A DNA stretch of 64,000 bases from Globodera rostochiensis (GCA_018350325.1 JAEVLN010000012.1:2935991-2999990), one strand, 5' to 3'; counted from the stretch's first letter, positions 36,551 to 49,606 are shown. The notes: generated by a model not told the origin, from the letters alone. Numbers and translations: made by a program.

Positions 36551-38742
36551 TTTAGCTACAAAAAGGTTGGGGAAGGAAATGGGATGTTGTCATGAGATTA
36601 TTGCTTTTTATAAAGCTCAGAAACTTATTCGGAAAAATGTCGAACAGTTTTTGGTCCGCGGATAACAAAGTCTGTGCCGTCATTGGCTTTGTTTCTCCGT
36701 CCCTCCCCCGCTTCGGTCCCATGACCCCCCTCCCCCCGGCAATTCGTCGAATACAAACATAAACCCCCCCCCCCCCCCCCAACCCCGCCGACCCCTCACA
36801 ATTTGTGCGTCCTCGCCACGTGCGTTTATTTTCTTCACAATTTTGCCCGTTCACTTTTCGGCTTTTCGCTGTTGGCCAAAAGCAATTCTCTTCGTACGCT
36901 AATCGTATTTTCGAGATGAAAGCAATTGCCCCTCGGGGGGGGGGGGTGCAAAAGGACACAAAATGTCGTTGAAAATCGAAGGTGCACGAAAAACTATGCA
37001 CTTGAACGCGTATTGCTTTATAAAATTGTGCTTTTTTTAATAACTTATTTTATTTTTAACTTAAAAGAATTCCGATGGAAAGTGATCCCCGCCCCCTCCC
37101 CCGCTCCCTCCCCCGCCTCTCCCCCGAATTTGACGAGGGGAGGGGTCGGGGGGGGGGGGAGTTCGATCGGTCGGTTGGATTGTTTGGGATCGCCCGACAA
37201 ATGGCGGCGGAGTTTTTGGGAGAGAATTAACGGGGGCAAATGAACCAAAAATTAAAAAGGGAAAAGTTTAGCAGAAAATAGAAACTTTGAACGGCCAAAG
37301 GTCGCCTAAAAGATTGGGAAAAGCGATCAAAAAAAGGATTTTGGAGGGATTTGTCGTCCCAACAAAGACATTTTTGGGAGTAACTCAATTTATGCGGGGG
37401 ACGGCGGAATTACGACGAGAATCAAAAGACAAAATTTGCAGAAAAAAATAAAAAATTGAGCGTCACAAAGTAAACGAATTATCGAAGTACGGCATTTTGT
37501 GCCGTCCGTTCAACAAAAAGAAATGCCTCCCAAAATAAACTCATCCGCCTCCTCGGGATTCCCGGGGGGTGAACGAAGACAAAAAATTGCCCAAATGTCT
37601 CTCATTAATTTTTACACTTTCCGGCCATGTGCCTTAAGCAATAATCGCCCGTTGGCATTTCTCAATGACTTCCATCGTCCGTCCGTCCGTGCCACATTTT
37701 GTTGACCCCCCCCCCCCCGACCCATCGACAAAACCCCAAAATTCACACATAAATTTTTGATGGATGCATCCATCGCTTAGTCTTTCAAAAAAGGCCCATC
37801 TCGTCAAAAAGACGCCATATTTCCTTCCACCTTTTATTGTTACCGCCGTCTTTCAACCGGCCGCCGGCGATAGAGGGGACAGCCCCGCCGGGGTTTAGCA
37901 TAAAGTTCGAATTTACAAATTTCTGGTAAATAATTTGTCTGGATTTTAAAGTGCGTGTTGGGGTGGGGGGTATTCATTCCATGTTTAAAGTGCTCGGCGG
38001 GTTTTAAAAGTTTAGGAAAAAACGGAAAGTTCCCCCCCCCCAAAAAAATTGCGTGTTTTTGGACCGATTCATTCGCTTCGGCCTTTTTAAGCGGAAGAGG
38101 CCAATTTCGTTGAGGAAGCAAACGAATTTGTGGCATATAAACAAATAAAATCGCCATTATAAACTCCAAAAATCTTTCGCTGCTTTCCGTCGTTCGTTTG
38201 GCTTTATTTGCGCAATTTAAAGAAAATGGAAGAAAATGCCCGAGGCTAAAAATTCAGAAAACGCAATTTATTGCAAAAATAAATTTGATGAGCAATAAAG
38301 CAATTCAAAAAAGGGGGGGGGGGAAATAGAAAATTTGGAGCGATTTGTCAGAGGAATAAAAATTAAACAATAAGCTCAAATTAACATAATAATAATATAA
38401 TTGTACAGTATGCAAAATGAACGGTAAACACTGCGAAATACCGTATTCGGAAAAATACCGTATGCAGCACGCATTGTGAGGAGTTATTACCAATTTTGAG
38501 GGTAATTTGTAAATGTAAAAAAGAAAGAGACCGACCGGCGCTTACAAAAATGTTGGCAAATTGTAAAAAGGCGCAATTTGAAAGGGTACAAATGAAAGAG
38601 CAAATTAATTAAAAGGCAATTTTTGGGTTAATCACTTTCCGTTTAAACTTTAAAGCTCAACAAAAAAGGGGGGGGGAAGGCATTTCTTTCAAATGACCGA
38701 ACGAATGGACGGCGCCGCATTTGCCCCCCCTTTTTCAATTTG
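36551..38742. other. Intergenic, with G/C runs
   Basis: About 2.2 kb between the start of the channel gene and the stop of the DOCK gene, both on the minus strand. It contains C runs (36765-36785, 37707-37718), a GC-box-like C-rich tract (37085-37140) and G runs (36937, 37148, 38312, 38668). Open frames here lack motifs. The left part should hold the channel promoter. Confidence 0.5.
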
Positions 38743-41700
38743 TCAAACGGAAGAGACGGGCCCAATCCTTCCGGCAATGGCAAGTGCCTGAACCAACTCG
38801 GCCGGGCTGGGGGCGGCGGCGGAGTCCATCGAACATGGCACGGCCATCGACGACTCTTTTTTCCCATTTTTGAGCACTTTTGCCAGAGACTCCTCAAATC
38901 GGCACATATTGCGACGCAACTCGCGCTAAAAGGAGCTGAAAATTAACGGCGAAAATTGCACGAAGCTGGAGCAGTTCAATTCAAATAGCCGGAGGGGGGG
39001 GGGCGTTTGTTCGTTTGTTGTACTCCTTCAGAACCCTGACCTGATGACCGACCTTGTACTCCTCCCTGTCGGCCTCCATATGCCGCTCGTTGACTTCCAA
39101 CGCTTCATTGCAAGTTCGGGACAATTCGTCAAAACAAAGACGGAGCCGTCGCTGCAAACTCTCCCGTGGCATTCCGTCGGCGTCCAGGTTGGCATCGGCC
39201 AGGAAAACTCGAGCAATCTGAAGGTTCAAAGAATTCTTTTGTTTTTCAGTGCCAAGAGTGATGCCTCGACGGGCCCCTGGTTGACGGTGGTGCCAATGCA
39301 GCCTTGGAGTTGCATCTGCAGCATCTTCACGTCCCGAGGCTCCAGACACATCGCCCAGCGGAGTTCGCGCGTCCTTTTTTGAATGTCCTCAATGGCCACT
39401 TCCATTGGGCACAAATCGGTTTGGCGCCGTTCAATGACCCGAAGACGCGTTTTTACGTAAGGAAAACTGAACAAACATTGCCCCAATAAATGTACCAAAT
39501 CATTTAATTTTTAATGAATAAATTAATCCTAATTAATCCAACCTGTTCTCCAGGCCCAAAACCGTCTTCCGTTTCCACTGCGCCTCCAGCGGTCCGTGTG
39601 CCTTTCCATCTGTGCCAAAATAAATATAATTTTTTTTTTTTGTCTTTTTGTCCGACGGCACTTTGTGTGAACGGAGTGGCATAAACGAATTGACGGAGGC
39701 GGTAGCTTCGCTCCGAGTGCGTTTGTCTCCGTCGCCGTTCCCATCGCTCGAAGTGCGGCTCCACGAAGGTAATCTGGAGGTACGCCTTGTCCGGGTCCAG
39801 CCTGACGACGTCCACCTGAGAAACGGAAATGCCACAAAATTGGCTTAAATTCGTCTCACTTCATTCGAATCTTTCATCATCACGACAGTCTCACGACCTA
39901 ATTTTTCCATATAAAATTGTTCCAGTCGGGCGCTGATTTCGGCTAATTTTGTTATTGCCGGCTCTTTGTAAACGAATTCTTTGCCGTCCAATTCGTCACA
40001 TTTGGCACCAAAAAAGCGCACCCGAAAATAAGTTCCGAAGCAGCGTTTGTCCGTGCTAATAAAGTGGAGATTATTGCGAATTTGTCCCCCCTCCCCGCAC
40101 TTTCATTGGCACTTTTAAAGCCAAACCGACCCCTCATCCGTTCAATGGCACTTTTAAGGCCAAACCGACCCCTCACCCGTTCAATGGCACTTTTAATGCC
40201 AAACCGACCCCTCACCCGTTCAATGGCACTTTTAAGGCCAAACCGACCCCTCGCCCGTTCAATGGCACTTTTAAGGCCAAACCGACCCCTCACCCGTTTA
40301 ATGGCACTAGCCAAACCGACCCCTCACCCGTTCAATGGCACAATCATTGCCGATTCTGCGCCGTTGGTGGCTGTTGCCGTCTCCAAGTTGGCAGTGCCGT
40401 CGATGAGCACTGGCGGGTCCACTCGGCTCAGACAGCTGACGATTTGCGTGTGCGCCTGTATCAGTTTGACGTGCGCGTGTGTGCGCTCGTGCAATGGCAG
40501 CACCAACTTGAACACGTTGGCAACCAATTCGAAGAGTTGCGCACTGGGCAATTGAGCAAAGTGAACGGACCCCCGGGGGAAAGTCCGCCTTTTCTTTCTT
40601 ACCGTTCAAACAAATTGGCCATCTTCTCAACCATTTTGGTGAATGCGGAAAGAGTGAAATGGCCCCCAGCGATTATGCCATTCGTTCGCCTTTCTTCGCC
40701 GCGAGCGACGACGTCGCCCCTTTTGCCTTCCCATTCCTCCCGAACGTTTTCGCTCAGTTCTTCGAACGCGTCGAACACCGACCGCGGCAACAATTCATCG
40801 TCAACGGTGCCCGTGTTCAACAACTTTGTGGCCACAATGGCACAACAGTGCAAAAGGCATTGGGCTAAATATTTGAATTCGGCTCCTTCCGTAAAAAGAT
40901 TAATAAATCCCCCGCGGGTCTCAAAAAAGCTTTTCTTTTACCGGCTTCCGCGAATGTTTTTCGCTCCTCCAAATGTTTTCGCGCGATGCCCAACAGCCAA
41001 GCGATCCTTTAAATTAAACAATTCGTAAATTTATAACCCCTACCCCCCCCCCCAAATTCGTAAATTTTATAACCCCTAAACCCCCCCCCCCCCCCCCTCT
41101 CAATTCGTTTTGAAATCCCCCCCCCCTAATTCGTAAATGTGTAACCCCTACCCCCCCCCCCACCTCCAAATTCGTAAATTTGTAACCACCCCCCCCCTCC
41201 CTCCTCGCCCGCCCCATCGTAATCGATCGGAACCTCAATTCCGGATTGTTACGGTATCCGTGTGCGATACGGTGCATCAAGTCAATCGTCATCTCGAAGT
41301 CATCGATGTGAGTGCTCAATTTGAAAGTGTCGCTGAGAATGGCGTTCAAATTGGCCACAACGTGTTCGAGTTGGGTCAGAAATTCCGCTTTTTCTGTCTT
41401 TTTTGCTTCGGGCGTAATCGACTCCAACGATGCCCGCAGGGCACTGTCATCCAATGCTTTTCCGGAAGCAACGCAATTTGAGACGAGGCAGCAGAGAGCG
41501 GTGGTCAGACACCGGTTCAGACGGACGAATCCCCTGAAGCAAACAATGCTAACAAAGATTATAAGCATATAAAGAAATACATTTAATTTAAATCAAAATC
41601 CAACCCTTTTGAGTGGCGAAAGGCGATTTTGAGCAGTGCCAAAGTGCTCATGACGGCCTGTTGGCGGACTTCGGCCAGTTCAGCTGTCATATGGCGGAGC

Positions 41701-44700
41701 ATCTGCTGGCAAAGCGCGGTCAGCAATTGTTTGTCCGTCTCGGTCAAAAGGAATTCGGAAAATTTGCGCACAAACGCACGCAAAGTGCGGAACAAATGGT
41801 GAAGGGACTGCAGGGAATGGTGGCCGGAGAGGGCGAAGAGCAGAAGACCGAGCAGTTCAGACATAAGTTGCGGAGAAGAGAGCTGAAAGAGCAGCTCCAG
41901 CTGGTCCAGCACAAGCAGCAGCACCTCAGCAGACAATTGACAGGACAGAGCCTTTTCGAGCTGGTCATCTGATGAGGGTATAACTCGTAAAAACCGACTT
42001 TATTTAAAAATTACCGCTGCTATTTCGTTTCCCCATTCTCCACTTTACAAAGCTTGTACTGCTCGAAGTTGTTGTGTTGTTTTTGTTATTGTCAGTTCCA
42101 TCCGTTGCCCGCAATTCGTCGCCTCTGGGCACAGCAGCATTGGCGTCCCCTAAGGTGCTGATGCTGGTCGTTTCCACACTTTGGCGCCGTTTATCCGGTA
42201 GGAATTGCTGGTGGACATCGTATTCGTCCGCCCATTGGCAAAATTGGGCGCCACCGATCAAATGGACGAAGGAATCGACGGAGTGACGCCGCCGGGGAAA
42301 AGCCACCGGAGAGAATCGGGCAAAAGTGGACAAAAGGGAGCGGAGGAGTCGGACGAACCGACGGAGCTGTACAAAGGGCAGCTGGCGAAGATAGACGAGC
42401 AGTGCGGGCACAGGCAGAGAACGAAGCAACCAACAAACACACAGCAGCAGCTGAACGCCATGGAACTCTTTGCTTTGGTGCCGTCAGACTCACCTTTTTC
42501 TGCGTCGTCCCCCCACGTCTGTTCATCGCCGTCGTTGTGTTCCCTGGTGAAAATTCTTTGTGACTGTTTCGTTCCTCCTCCTCCGATGCCAGCCCCGAGT
42601 CTTTGTCGTCCTTTTTCGCCCATTCGTCCCGCCGATCCCTTTCGGCTATGTTCATGTCCAGCCAATCCAGTTCTAGCAGTTCAAGCACTATTCCCAGCAG
42701 TGGCGAGTACATAATTGCCACGCGCTGTCGCCATTCGCCGCCATCCCCAGTCAAACGCCAGTCATTCTCGTGTGTGGCAATCAGCGAGTGCAGCAGACTC
42801 ACGTACGGCGAACACAGCGACGAGCGAACGCGAAGAAGAGCGTGAAGTTGGGAGAGAAGCAGAAAAATGGGAAGATGACGAAGGCGATGTTCGGCAGAAA
42901 GATCGGCAAAAAGCCTCAGGGGATGGCTGCCGGGGACTACGGACGACGACGGCGGCGGCACGAACAAAAGAGAGGTTGCACTGCAAAAATAAGGCGTTTA
43001 AGGGAGAGAGTTTCCATCGCTAAAATCAAAGAATTTCCCCCCCCCCCCTCCCTCTCATCTTCGAGTGACCTTTTGGTCAGCAAATTGCCGTCCTTTTTGC
43101 CGTTCGTCCCCTTAGGCGAACTTCGTTTTTGGGCGGTTGCCAAATTTGTTGCCGATTTACGCAAAGTGCCAACGCCGGAAGACGATGACCCGAATAGAAA
43201 TTGCTTCGCTTTTTTGCTGCCCTCGGGCGTCGGAAGGGCGACGGGAAAAGGAAGGCTTAAGAAAAGAAAGTGCTGCTGGGAGAGGAGCACGCGAAGGAAG
43301 GCCAATTTCATGGAGAGCAATTGGGCACAAATGGGCGCATTGGAACCGCCGGTTAAAAGCCTTAAAAGAAAAGCGATTTGATTTTTGTTGAAATAATTGA
43401 GTATCATTCGATCACTCGATTCTCGAATCAATCGTCTCGCAGTGCTGCTTCATCTGCTCGATTATCCATCCGCGCGACAACAGCGCGACAGAGTCGCGCA
43501 GAAACTGTGCCCATGCCAAGTTGATAGCGCCAGCCTGGGCCGCGTTCTTCGCCACCCGTTCCAACACTTCGGCAACGAGCAGTCCACCGAGTTCGGCGAG
43601 TTCAGCAAGAAAGTCAGCGCCACCGAATCGCATTTTACGCGGTAACAAATGGCCCTTTGTGGAACCGGATAACTTCCATTGTTTGAATAAGCGCGCTTTC
43701 TTTACCTGGGTCTGATCGAAATGTTCGACGAGGGAACGGTGGACGAGAGAAAGGAGGAACCAGCCGGAAGTGCAAGCCGACTCCCGGGAATGCCCAGAGC
43801 TGGAGATGAACAGACGGACCAGCTGATGGTGGAGGTGAGCCTGCAAATTTGTGAACAAATCAGGCGGTAATTTTGAACTTGCCCTGGGGCGTTCATCCTG
43901 GGCCAACGTTGGCTTCTCATTATTATTTTTGTCGCTGATGTTGTTGTTGTTCTGCTTGTCCTGCTCCTGCTCCTGCTCCCTCTTCTTCCAGACGGCCTCT
44001 TCCCCTCCGTTGTCCCTTTCTTCCCCCTCCTCAGTCCCCTCCGATAATCGCTCCAATCGGACAAATTCCAACAATAATCGACTCCGATTTCGCGTGTCCA
44101 CCTGAGGATTAGGCTTATTGGAGATGATTTCGGCATTTCCCTTCCCACCGTGCCATCCAAAAGCATTGTGATGATCATTGTCAGCTGACATAAAGTTTCG
44201 AAGGCACAAAAAGCAATCGGTCCGGGCGACGCGTCCGAAGAATGGGCCGTAATTCTTAGCAAAACAAATAAATAAAGGGAATTTATTTCAAAAAATTACA
44301 TGGCCAAAAGTCGGTGAAGAATAATGTGAAGAAAAGAAAGCATTTGTTCGGGGGAACATTTCAGCACATTTCGGATGGAATTTGACAGCGTTTGGTCGGC
44401 GGCACATACCGGAGACAACGGCGGCGGTCGGAGGAAAGCACGGGAAGTGATTAGGAAGGCGTTCAGATGCGAGTCCTTCAGATTATTTGTTCAGTTTTGA
44501 GTAATGTTCAGACTTGAGAAACGAAATCGAGAATCTCGATCAGTCCAATCTCTAATTTAATATCAATCAATCAATTTGTGTATATTCACTTGGGGCTGTA
44601 TGCTGGACACCGGCACGACGTGCAAATGGAAGAGGGGGCGGTGCGAGTCAAGCCAGTGCACGTCGGGCACGTTCACATGGGGGGAGAGAAAGCAAAGTGC

Positions 44701-47670
44701 GGGCGGAGGGACGTCCAACGAAATGGGCAGCCGATGTTCGCCGGAGGGCGGCGCACTGTCCGACCCATCCAATTGCAGGGGCAGCCAGGAGAAACTGAAA
44801 ATGGCATGCAATTCAAGAACGACCTGAACGGGTGCACTTACCCAATCGGCGTCTCGCCCATTATTTTCGTGTCGTCCCCTCTGGGCTTGCATGAAATGTG
44901 CAAAAAGGTGAAGCGCAGGTAAAAGCCTTCTTTGCTCCCCCAGGGCATGATCAACTTCCACTCTGTGCCGCCAAATTGGGCATGGCGAGAATGGTATTGA
45001 ACCGTCGAGAACACTTCCCCTGCAAGTCTTCCGTCAGCAACAAATGCTTCCTCAATTCGTCGCTCCATTCTCCCGTTGAAAAGTTCGGCCTAAAAAAGTC
45101 AAAAAATTTCTGATAAATTTCCAACTCTCCCCCAACCTTTACAGAAATATTCCGTGCATTTTGGCCCGTTCGGGCCGTAAAATTTGCGCTTCGGGGGTAA
45201 ACAAAAAGTAAATGACGCGGAAATGTGTGGACAAAGGCCATTTGGGAAGTCGGAAAAGGCAGCAAATCGATGGCAATGGACGGCGGCACAAAATGATTTG
45301 GGTCGATCTTCAAATGATCGGCCCCCTCGGAAATGTTGGCCAAGTTTAGCTCAGAAAGTTCGGGCGACCAGACATGGAAACTCCTCGCAGAAAGTTCCTC
45401 CATGCGGACAATTTCCAAGTCGAAATGAATGTCCACGGGCACCTCAAACAAACCAAAGCTAAAGCAGAGATTGGAGTTACTGGGCGAGACAATCGTTTGA
45501 TCAGTCCCATAGCTTTTGTCTAATTTTGCCCCCCAATCACTTGGCAATTACCCTATCCCCTCGGGGCTGCTGATGTCCAGCGGTTGTCGAAGCCAGCCAG
45601 TCCAAAAGTTCCGTTTCCGGCATTGGTTCAGAGCGTACAAAGTAATTAATGCGAACAGAAACTGAACGTTCTGACAATTTGCGGACCCAACAGCCGTCGA
45701 CTAATTGAGTTGGATTGTGTGGGAAACGGTCCCCTGCTGCTGTTGTTGCTGAGGGGTTCGAAACGACTGTCCATGAGGAAGAATTGACGAGGCGGGGAGG
45801 CAAAGGCGCAACCGGCGCCAGAGGAATGGCGGAACAGGAAAAGCGTTCTAAAATTGCTCAAAAAAAGGTTCAAATCTCGGACATCCCCAGCAGCCAAAAG
45901 GGCGAAAGATTATACCCCCGGGGGAAGGAATTGTCCGATCACTCGCCTGCGGTTGAAGTGCTGCATTCGCTGATCGAATCTTCCGCCGTCGCCGACCTGG
46001 CCACTCCGCCGTTTGTATTGTCCGACTCCACGGCCACGTCCAATGCCGCCACACTGGTGGTGGCCTGGACCATCGAATCGGTGAACGAACGATGAGGCGG
46101 CTGACTTCGGTTTAATTCGTCACAATTGCCGAAAGCATTGACCACCGTCCGAGCCAACGGCACGGCGACGAGTCCAATTTGTTGTCGGAATTTTATCCGA
46201 TGGCTCGCATTGTTCGATTCGGCAGATATAATGGCGGTTGACGCGTTTCGACCTCTAAGGCTCTGAGCCTTTAATTTTAAACCGATTGGATGCAAATTAA
46301 AAATTATAAATTTTTTGTCCCGGATAAAATCGGCATTTGTAAAAGTTTGGACGGAAAGTCGGCATTTGTAAAAGTTTGGACGGAAAGTCGGCATTTGTAA
46401 AAGTTTGGACGGAAAGTCGGCATTTGTAAAAGTTTGGACGGACCTGCGGCCGCTTGGAGAACGCCTCCAGCGCCGTTTCCAACCCTCCGCGCTGAAGTGT
46501 CTTTTCGAGACGAAAGAAAAGCACCAGCGAATCCGCGCCTTTTTCATCGCATCCCCGCGGCAAAGAAAACAGCGCCCGCGGCGGATTTTCTGTGGAATCG
46601 AAGCGAAAGTCTTCGGACACTTTCCGCCGTTGGCGGACGTCGTAAAGGGCGGCCGAAATAAACAAAGCGTCGACGGAAGGGCCCAAAGACGCCTTGGGGG
46701 TCATTCGAACTCTTTTTAATTATGTCTCACTAATTAATACCCTGGAAAAAGTTGTAGAGAGGCGAATCTGTCCCGTCCAACAGTTTTTGAGCATCCAATC
46801 ATTGTGACTTTCCAGGAAGCCGCCCTCTATCTGTGAAAGCGTTTTTCACTTTTTAAACAATTTCAGAAATGCCTCGGGCGGCATCAGATTGGCCAAGACA
46901 CTGCCCCTGTCTTTGGCCCGGGTCGTCGCGCGCCATTCGTCCGCCCGCTGTTCGGCCATCGCCGCCTCCTCCGCCACCGCCACCGTTTTGCCCCGTTTCG
47001 GCCCTCCCAACGACACATTTGGCGGTTGGCCCACGCCCTCGGCGTCGGCATAAATTTGTGGAGCCAATTCCCTGGCCAAATTTGCCCTTAGGGCCTTTGT
47101 CCGTCGGGCGTTTGTCTCCGTCGAAAGTTCGTCCCATCGATGGTCGATCACAGCATAATCTCTTTCATACCAATGGAGCAAGTCGCGCTCCGTCTCTCCC
47201 ATACAATCACTTGGCCCCTCGGCCGTTTGACCTCTCAAAAATGGCACCGGCTTCTTCACCGTCCGCAGTTGGACATCGTTTTCGAGCATATCCCTGAGTC
47301 TAAACAGCCAAAATGCCACCAAAAGAATGAAAGCAGTTTCAACTTTTAAGAAAATTGTTGTCTGGTTTTATGCGCATTTTGAAAACGTTTTAATTTTAAA
47401 GAATTTCCTGCGGCTAAGGGAAAGTTTTAATTTAGGCTAGTCCTGAGGCTTCTTAAGGAAATAAGAAATGTATTTATAATTAATTACCTTTGCGGTGGCA
47501 TATTCGGGCACCGAATTTCGCTGCGTGCAATTTGCCGGGACGAAAGAATGTCCTCCACGTCCAGCAGCGGCGATGGACACTCTTTGGCCTCAGTCGGCTG
47601 GGCCAAAAGACAAAAAAATCTCCGGGGGTTTTGTAAAATTTGCTTTTACTTTTTGCCCTTCCGCTTCCAT
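38743..47670 (-). CDS. DOCK6/7/8-type (DOCK-C) guanine nucleotide exchange factor
   Basis: Large cytosolic exchange factor for Rac/Cdc42 GTPases. N-terminal segments: [64 protein letters not shown]-1 (C2-like, membrane binding): [85 protein letters not shown]. Middle: [20 protein letters not shown] and [23 protein letters not shown]-2 (catalytic): [131 protein letters not shown]. The C-terminal exon is 38743-38925; the one before is 39053-39217. The start is uncertain: ATG at 47670 is the first in the frame that splices into [12 protein letters not shown], but the frame stays open upstream. Some middle exons (41.5-46 kb) were recognised piecemeal and not all joins were checked. Confidence 0.9.
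40098..40340 (-). repeat. 39-bp tandem array carrying a 5' splice-site copy, in a DOCK intron
   Basis: About six copies; on the minus strand the unit is CATTGAACGGGTGAGGGGTC followed by GGTTTGGCCTTAAAAGTGC. One copy (near 40305) lacks 6-7 bases. The intron runs from a donor at 40327 (GAACGG|GTGAGG) to an acceptor at 40056, and each unit repeats GAACGG|GTGAGG, so six near-identical donors lie in a row. In the exon frame the first unit reads to a TGA overlapping the donor, so use of a more distal donor would bring an early stop. Confidence 0.9.
41030..41200. repeat. Degenerate AATTCGTAAATTT / C-run repeat in a DOCK intron
   Basis: Four or five copies of AATTCGTAAATTTTATAACCC-like units (30-45 bp), each followed by a run of 9-16 C. 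They sit in an intron of the DOCK gene, between the exons near 41000 and 41215. Copies vary in length. Confidence 0.8.
46326..46443 (-). repeat. 29-bp tandem array starting at the donor of a DOCK intron
   Basis: Four copies; on the minus strand the unit is CCGTCCAAACTTTTACAAAT followed by GCCGACTTT. The exon ends FSKRPQ (CGGCCGCAG|GTCCGTCC, boundary at 46443/46444) and the array begins two bases inside the intron, so the repeat abuts the 5' splice site. Confidence 0.9.
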
Positions 47671-47885
47671 TGGTTGTTTCTGTCCCAACAGATTATTTTG
47701 GGTCAAATTGTTGTGCAGCAAAAAGTTACTGGCAATTGCACTGCGTCTTGGACGGCAATTGTTGCTGGTGGCGGTGCCATTGGCGGCGGCGGTTGGGGGG
47801 GAAGGGCTAAACGGTCGCAAATAATTCAAAATAATTCAGAAAATATTCCATTCTTTTATTAAACTATTTTGATGGGGGGGGGAGG

Positions 47886-48130
47886 TTAAGGCTTTATGGT
47901 CTTTGTTAAGAGATTGGGTCCAGATGTGAACGAATTGCCCACACTGTTCGGCCGCTCCCAACCGCCGGTGTCCGCTGGCTGCCGACCCTTCCAATTTGTC
48001 CATTTCCCGTAGTCTTCCCGACCGCCGCCTTTTTTCTGCTCGATGAGTGCATTTAGCGCCAATTTATGGGCCGAATAAACAACCGCAAATAATGGCCGAT
48101 GTTGGACCCTTCGGTGACATTTCTCTTTTT
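47886..48130 (-). CDS. Possible terminal exon of an unidentified gene
   Basis: An 81-codon open stretch begins after an acceptor (CCCACAG at 48131-48137 on the minus strand) and ends in TAA at 47886-47888, with AATAAA just beyond (about 47855-47860). It reads KCHRRVQHRPLFAVVYSAHK then LALNALIEQKKGGG and REDYGKWTNWKGRQPADTGG. It has no Met and a stop lies upstream in frame, so it can only be a 3' exon. I found no partner exons upstream; that space is taken by the antisense WASHC3 gene. Codon composition is like neighbouring exons. It is not recognised. Confidence 0.3.
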
Positions 48131-48705
48131 CTGTGGGCTCAGATCAACGACAGTTGGAAATTTGAAAAACGCCGCCAGGGGAAAGAATGGGAAAATTGGC
48201 GGGGGGGGGGGGATTTGTTGAACGGAAGCGAGAAAACGTCTGTTTTCTGTTGGATGTGAGGGTTATGCGGATGAGAAATGATCAGTGATCACGGATAGAT
48301 GAAAATGGGCGATGATTTGCCCTGGGGGAGGGGGAGGCGTCAAATCCGCTTCAATGAGGAAAAATGCGAATGAGCGGCAACAGATTGTTGGACTGGACGA
48401 GCGAGGGGAGGGGGGAGGAGGGGGGGGGGGGGAGGTAATGCTCATTTTGGTGGGGGGGGGGGGGCTTAAGTCGTCGATTCGGTCCATCGTGCGACAAAAC
48501 ACCCTTTTCTAAATACAATAATTGATAATAGTGCATATCAATTAAAAACGAGGGAATTTTTGACAGGAATCTCTGAAAAGAAAAGCAATTTTTAAAAGGA
48601 TGATCAAAGCAAACGCAGACCAAATAAATTCTTCCAATCAGTCATTCGACATTGTCCCCACAAATCCAATTAAACTTGAATTAATGATCAACAGGTCCGG
48701 TTTCG

Positions 48706-49606
48706 ATGGACAAGCATGACACGTTCGACGACGAATGGATGTTCCATTTGGATTTTGTCCGATCAGACATTGACCCGGCAACGGTTTGTTAAATGGGGTG
48801 GAGCTGTTGTTTAAAATGGCAACAACCCGACGGACTACGAAATGTCGAAGATTTTTGAATTTAGGTAAAACCGATCGAGACTCGTCAATTAGCATCGGTG
48901 ATCAATGAATTTCTTCTCCGATCGGCGGACATTCTCAACGAATTTTGTGCCAAATTTGAGGATCGGATGATGGAATTGGACCTCCGTCTGGACACTTTTG
49001 AACGAATGGTGACGCTCATGGAGAGAAAGGTCGGTCTATTGCTGAACCCTCAAATTTTTTTAATATAGAGAATTTAATTGTAATTGGAAAATTCTTAAAA
49101 TTTGCAGCTTGAAAACATTCGCACTGACGAAGAAGCGAACTCAAAAGTTGTGACTGAAGTCGTTGCCGATAGTGAGGGGACGGCACTCGGAGAGGCGCAG
49201 AAAGAAACGCCCCGGGCTGCGCTGGTAGAGAATGAGACGGACGAAAGAGAGGAAAAAGCGCCGGAGGGGACGGTGAACGCTAAGGAACACCCCCAAGTGG
49301 CCAAATACTTCCGAATGCTCAAAATGGTAATTGAAAATGCGTAATTATTTTCGTTTAAAACTCTCAGGGAGTGCCAGAGGCGGCGGTAAAGCAGAAAATG
49401 AGCAGTGAGGGGGTGGACGGTGCCATTTTGAAGTGGGTTTGGTTGGAGTGAACCGAAATGGGGGGGCGATAGAATTGATCTTTTGACTCATATCAAATTT
49501 CAGCGATCCCGACAAACCGATGGCATTGCCAAAGAAACCGCGGGAAGAGGGACGGACTTCCCTCTCATCGACGGACGAATCATATTCCTCGACTTCAGAA
49601 GAATGA
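48706..49606 (+). CDS. WASH complex subunit 3 (CCDC53; C. elegans DDL-1 type)
   Basis: Subunit of the WASH complex, which activates Arp2/3 on endosomes. Exons 48706-48783, 48865-49029, 49108-49326, 49368-49432, 49504-49606; 630 nt, 209 aa. Order: acidic start with DIDPATVKPIETRQLASVIN (compare the ID-TKVPAIQQKRTVAFLN region of human CCDC53); coiled coil FLLRSADILNEFCAKFEDRM then MELDLRLDTFERMVTLMERK; a variable acidic linker; the conserved block HPQVAKYFRMLKMGVPEAAV then KQKMSSEGVDGAIL and NDPDKPMALPKKP; and a Ser/Glu tail STDESYSSTSEE, as in the human protein. In C. elegans the orthologue DDL-1 was described as an HSF-1 partner. Phase agrees at every join. Confidence 0.92.

Noticed and set aside
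42191..43431. Separate Ser/Arg-rich genes on both strands
   Set aside because: Minus-strand segments match DOCK-C middle-region blocks; the plus-strand frames are shadows of them.
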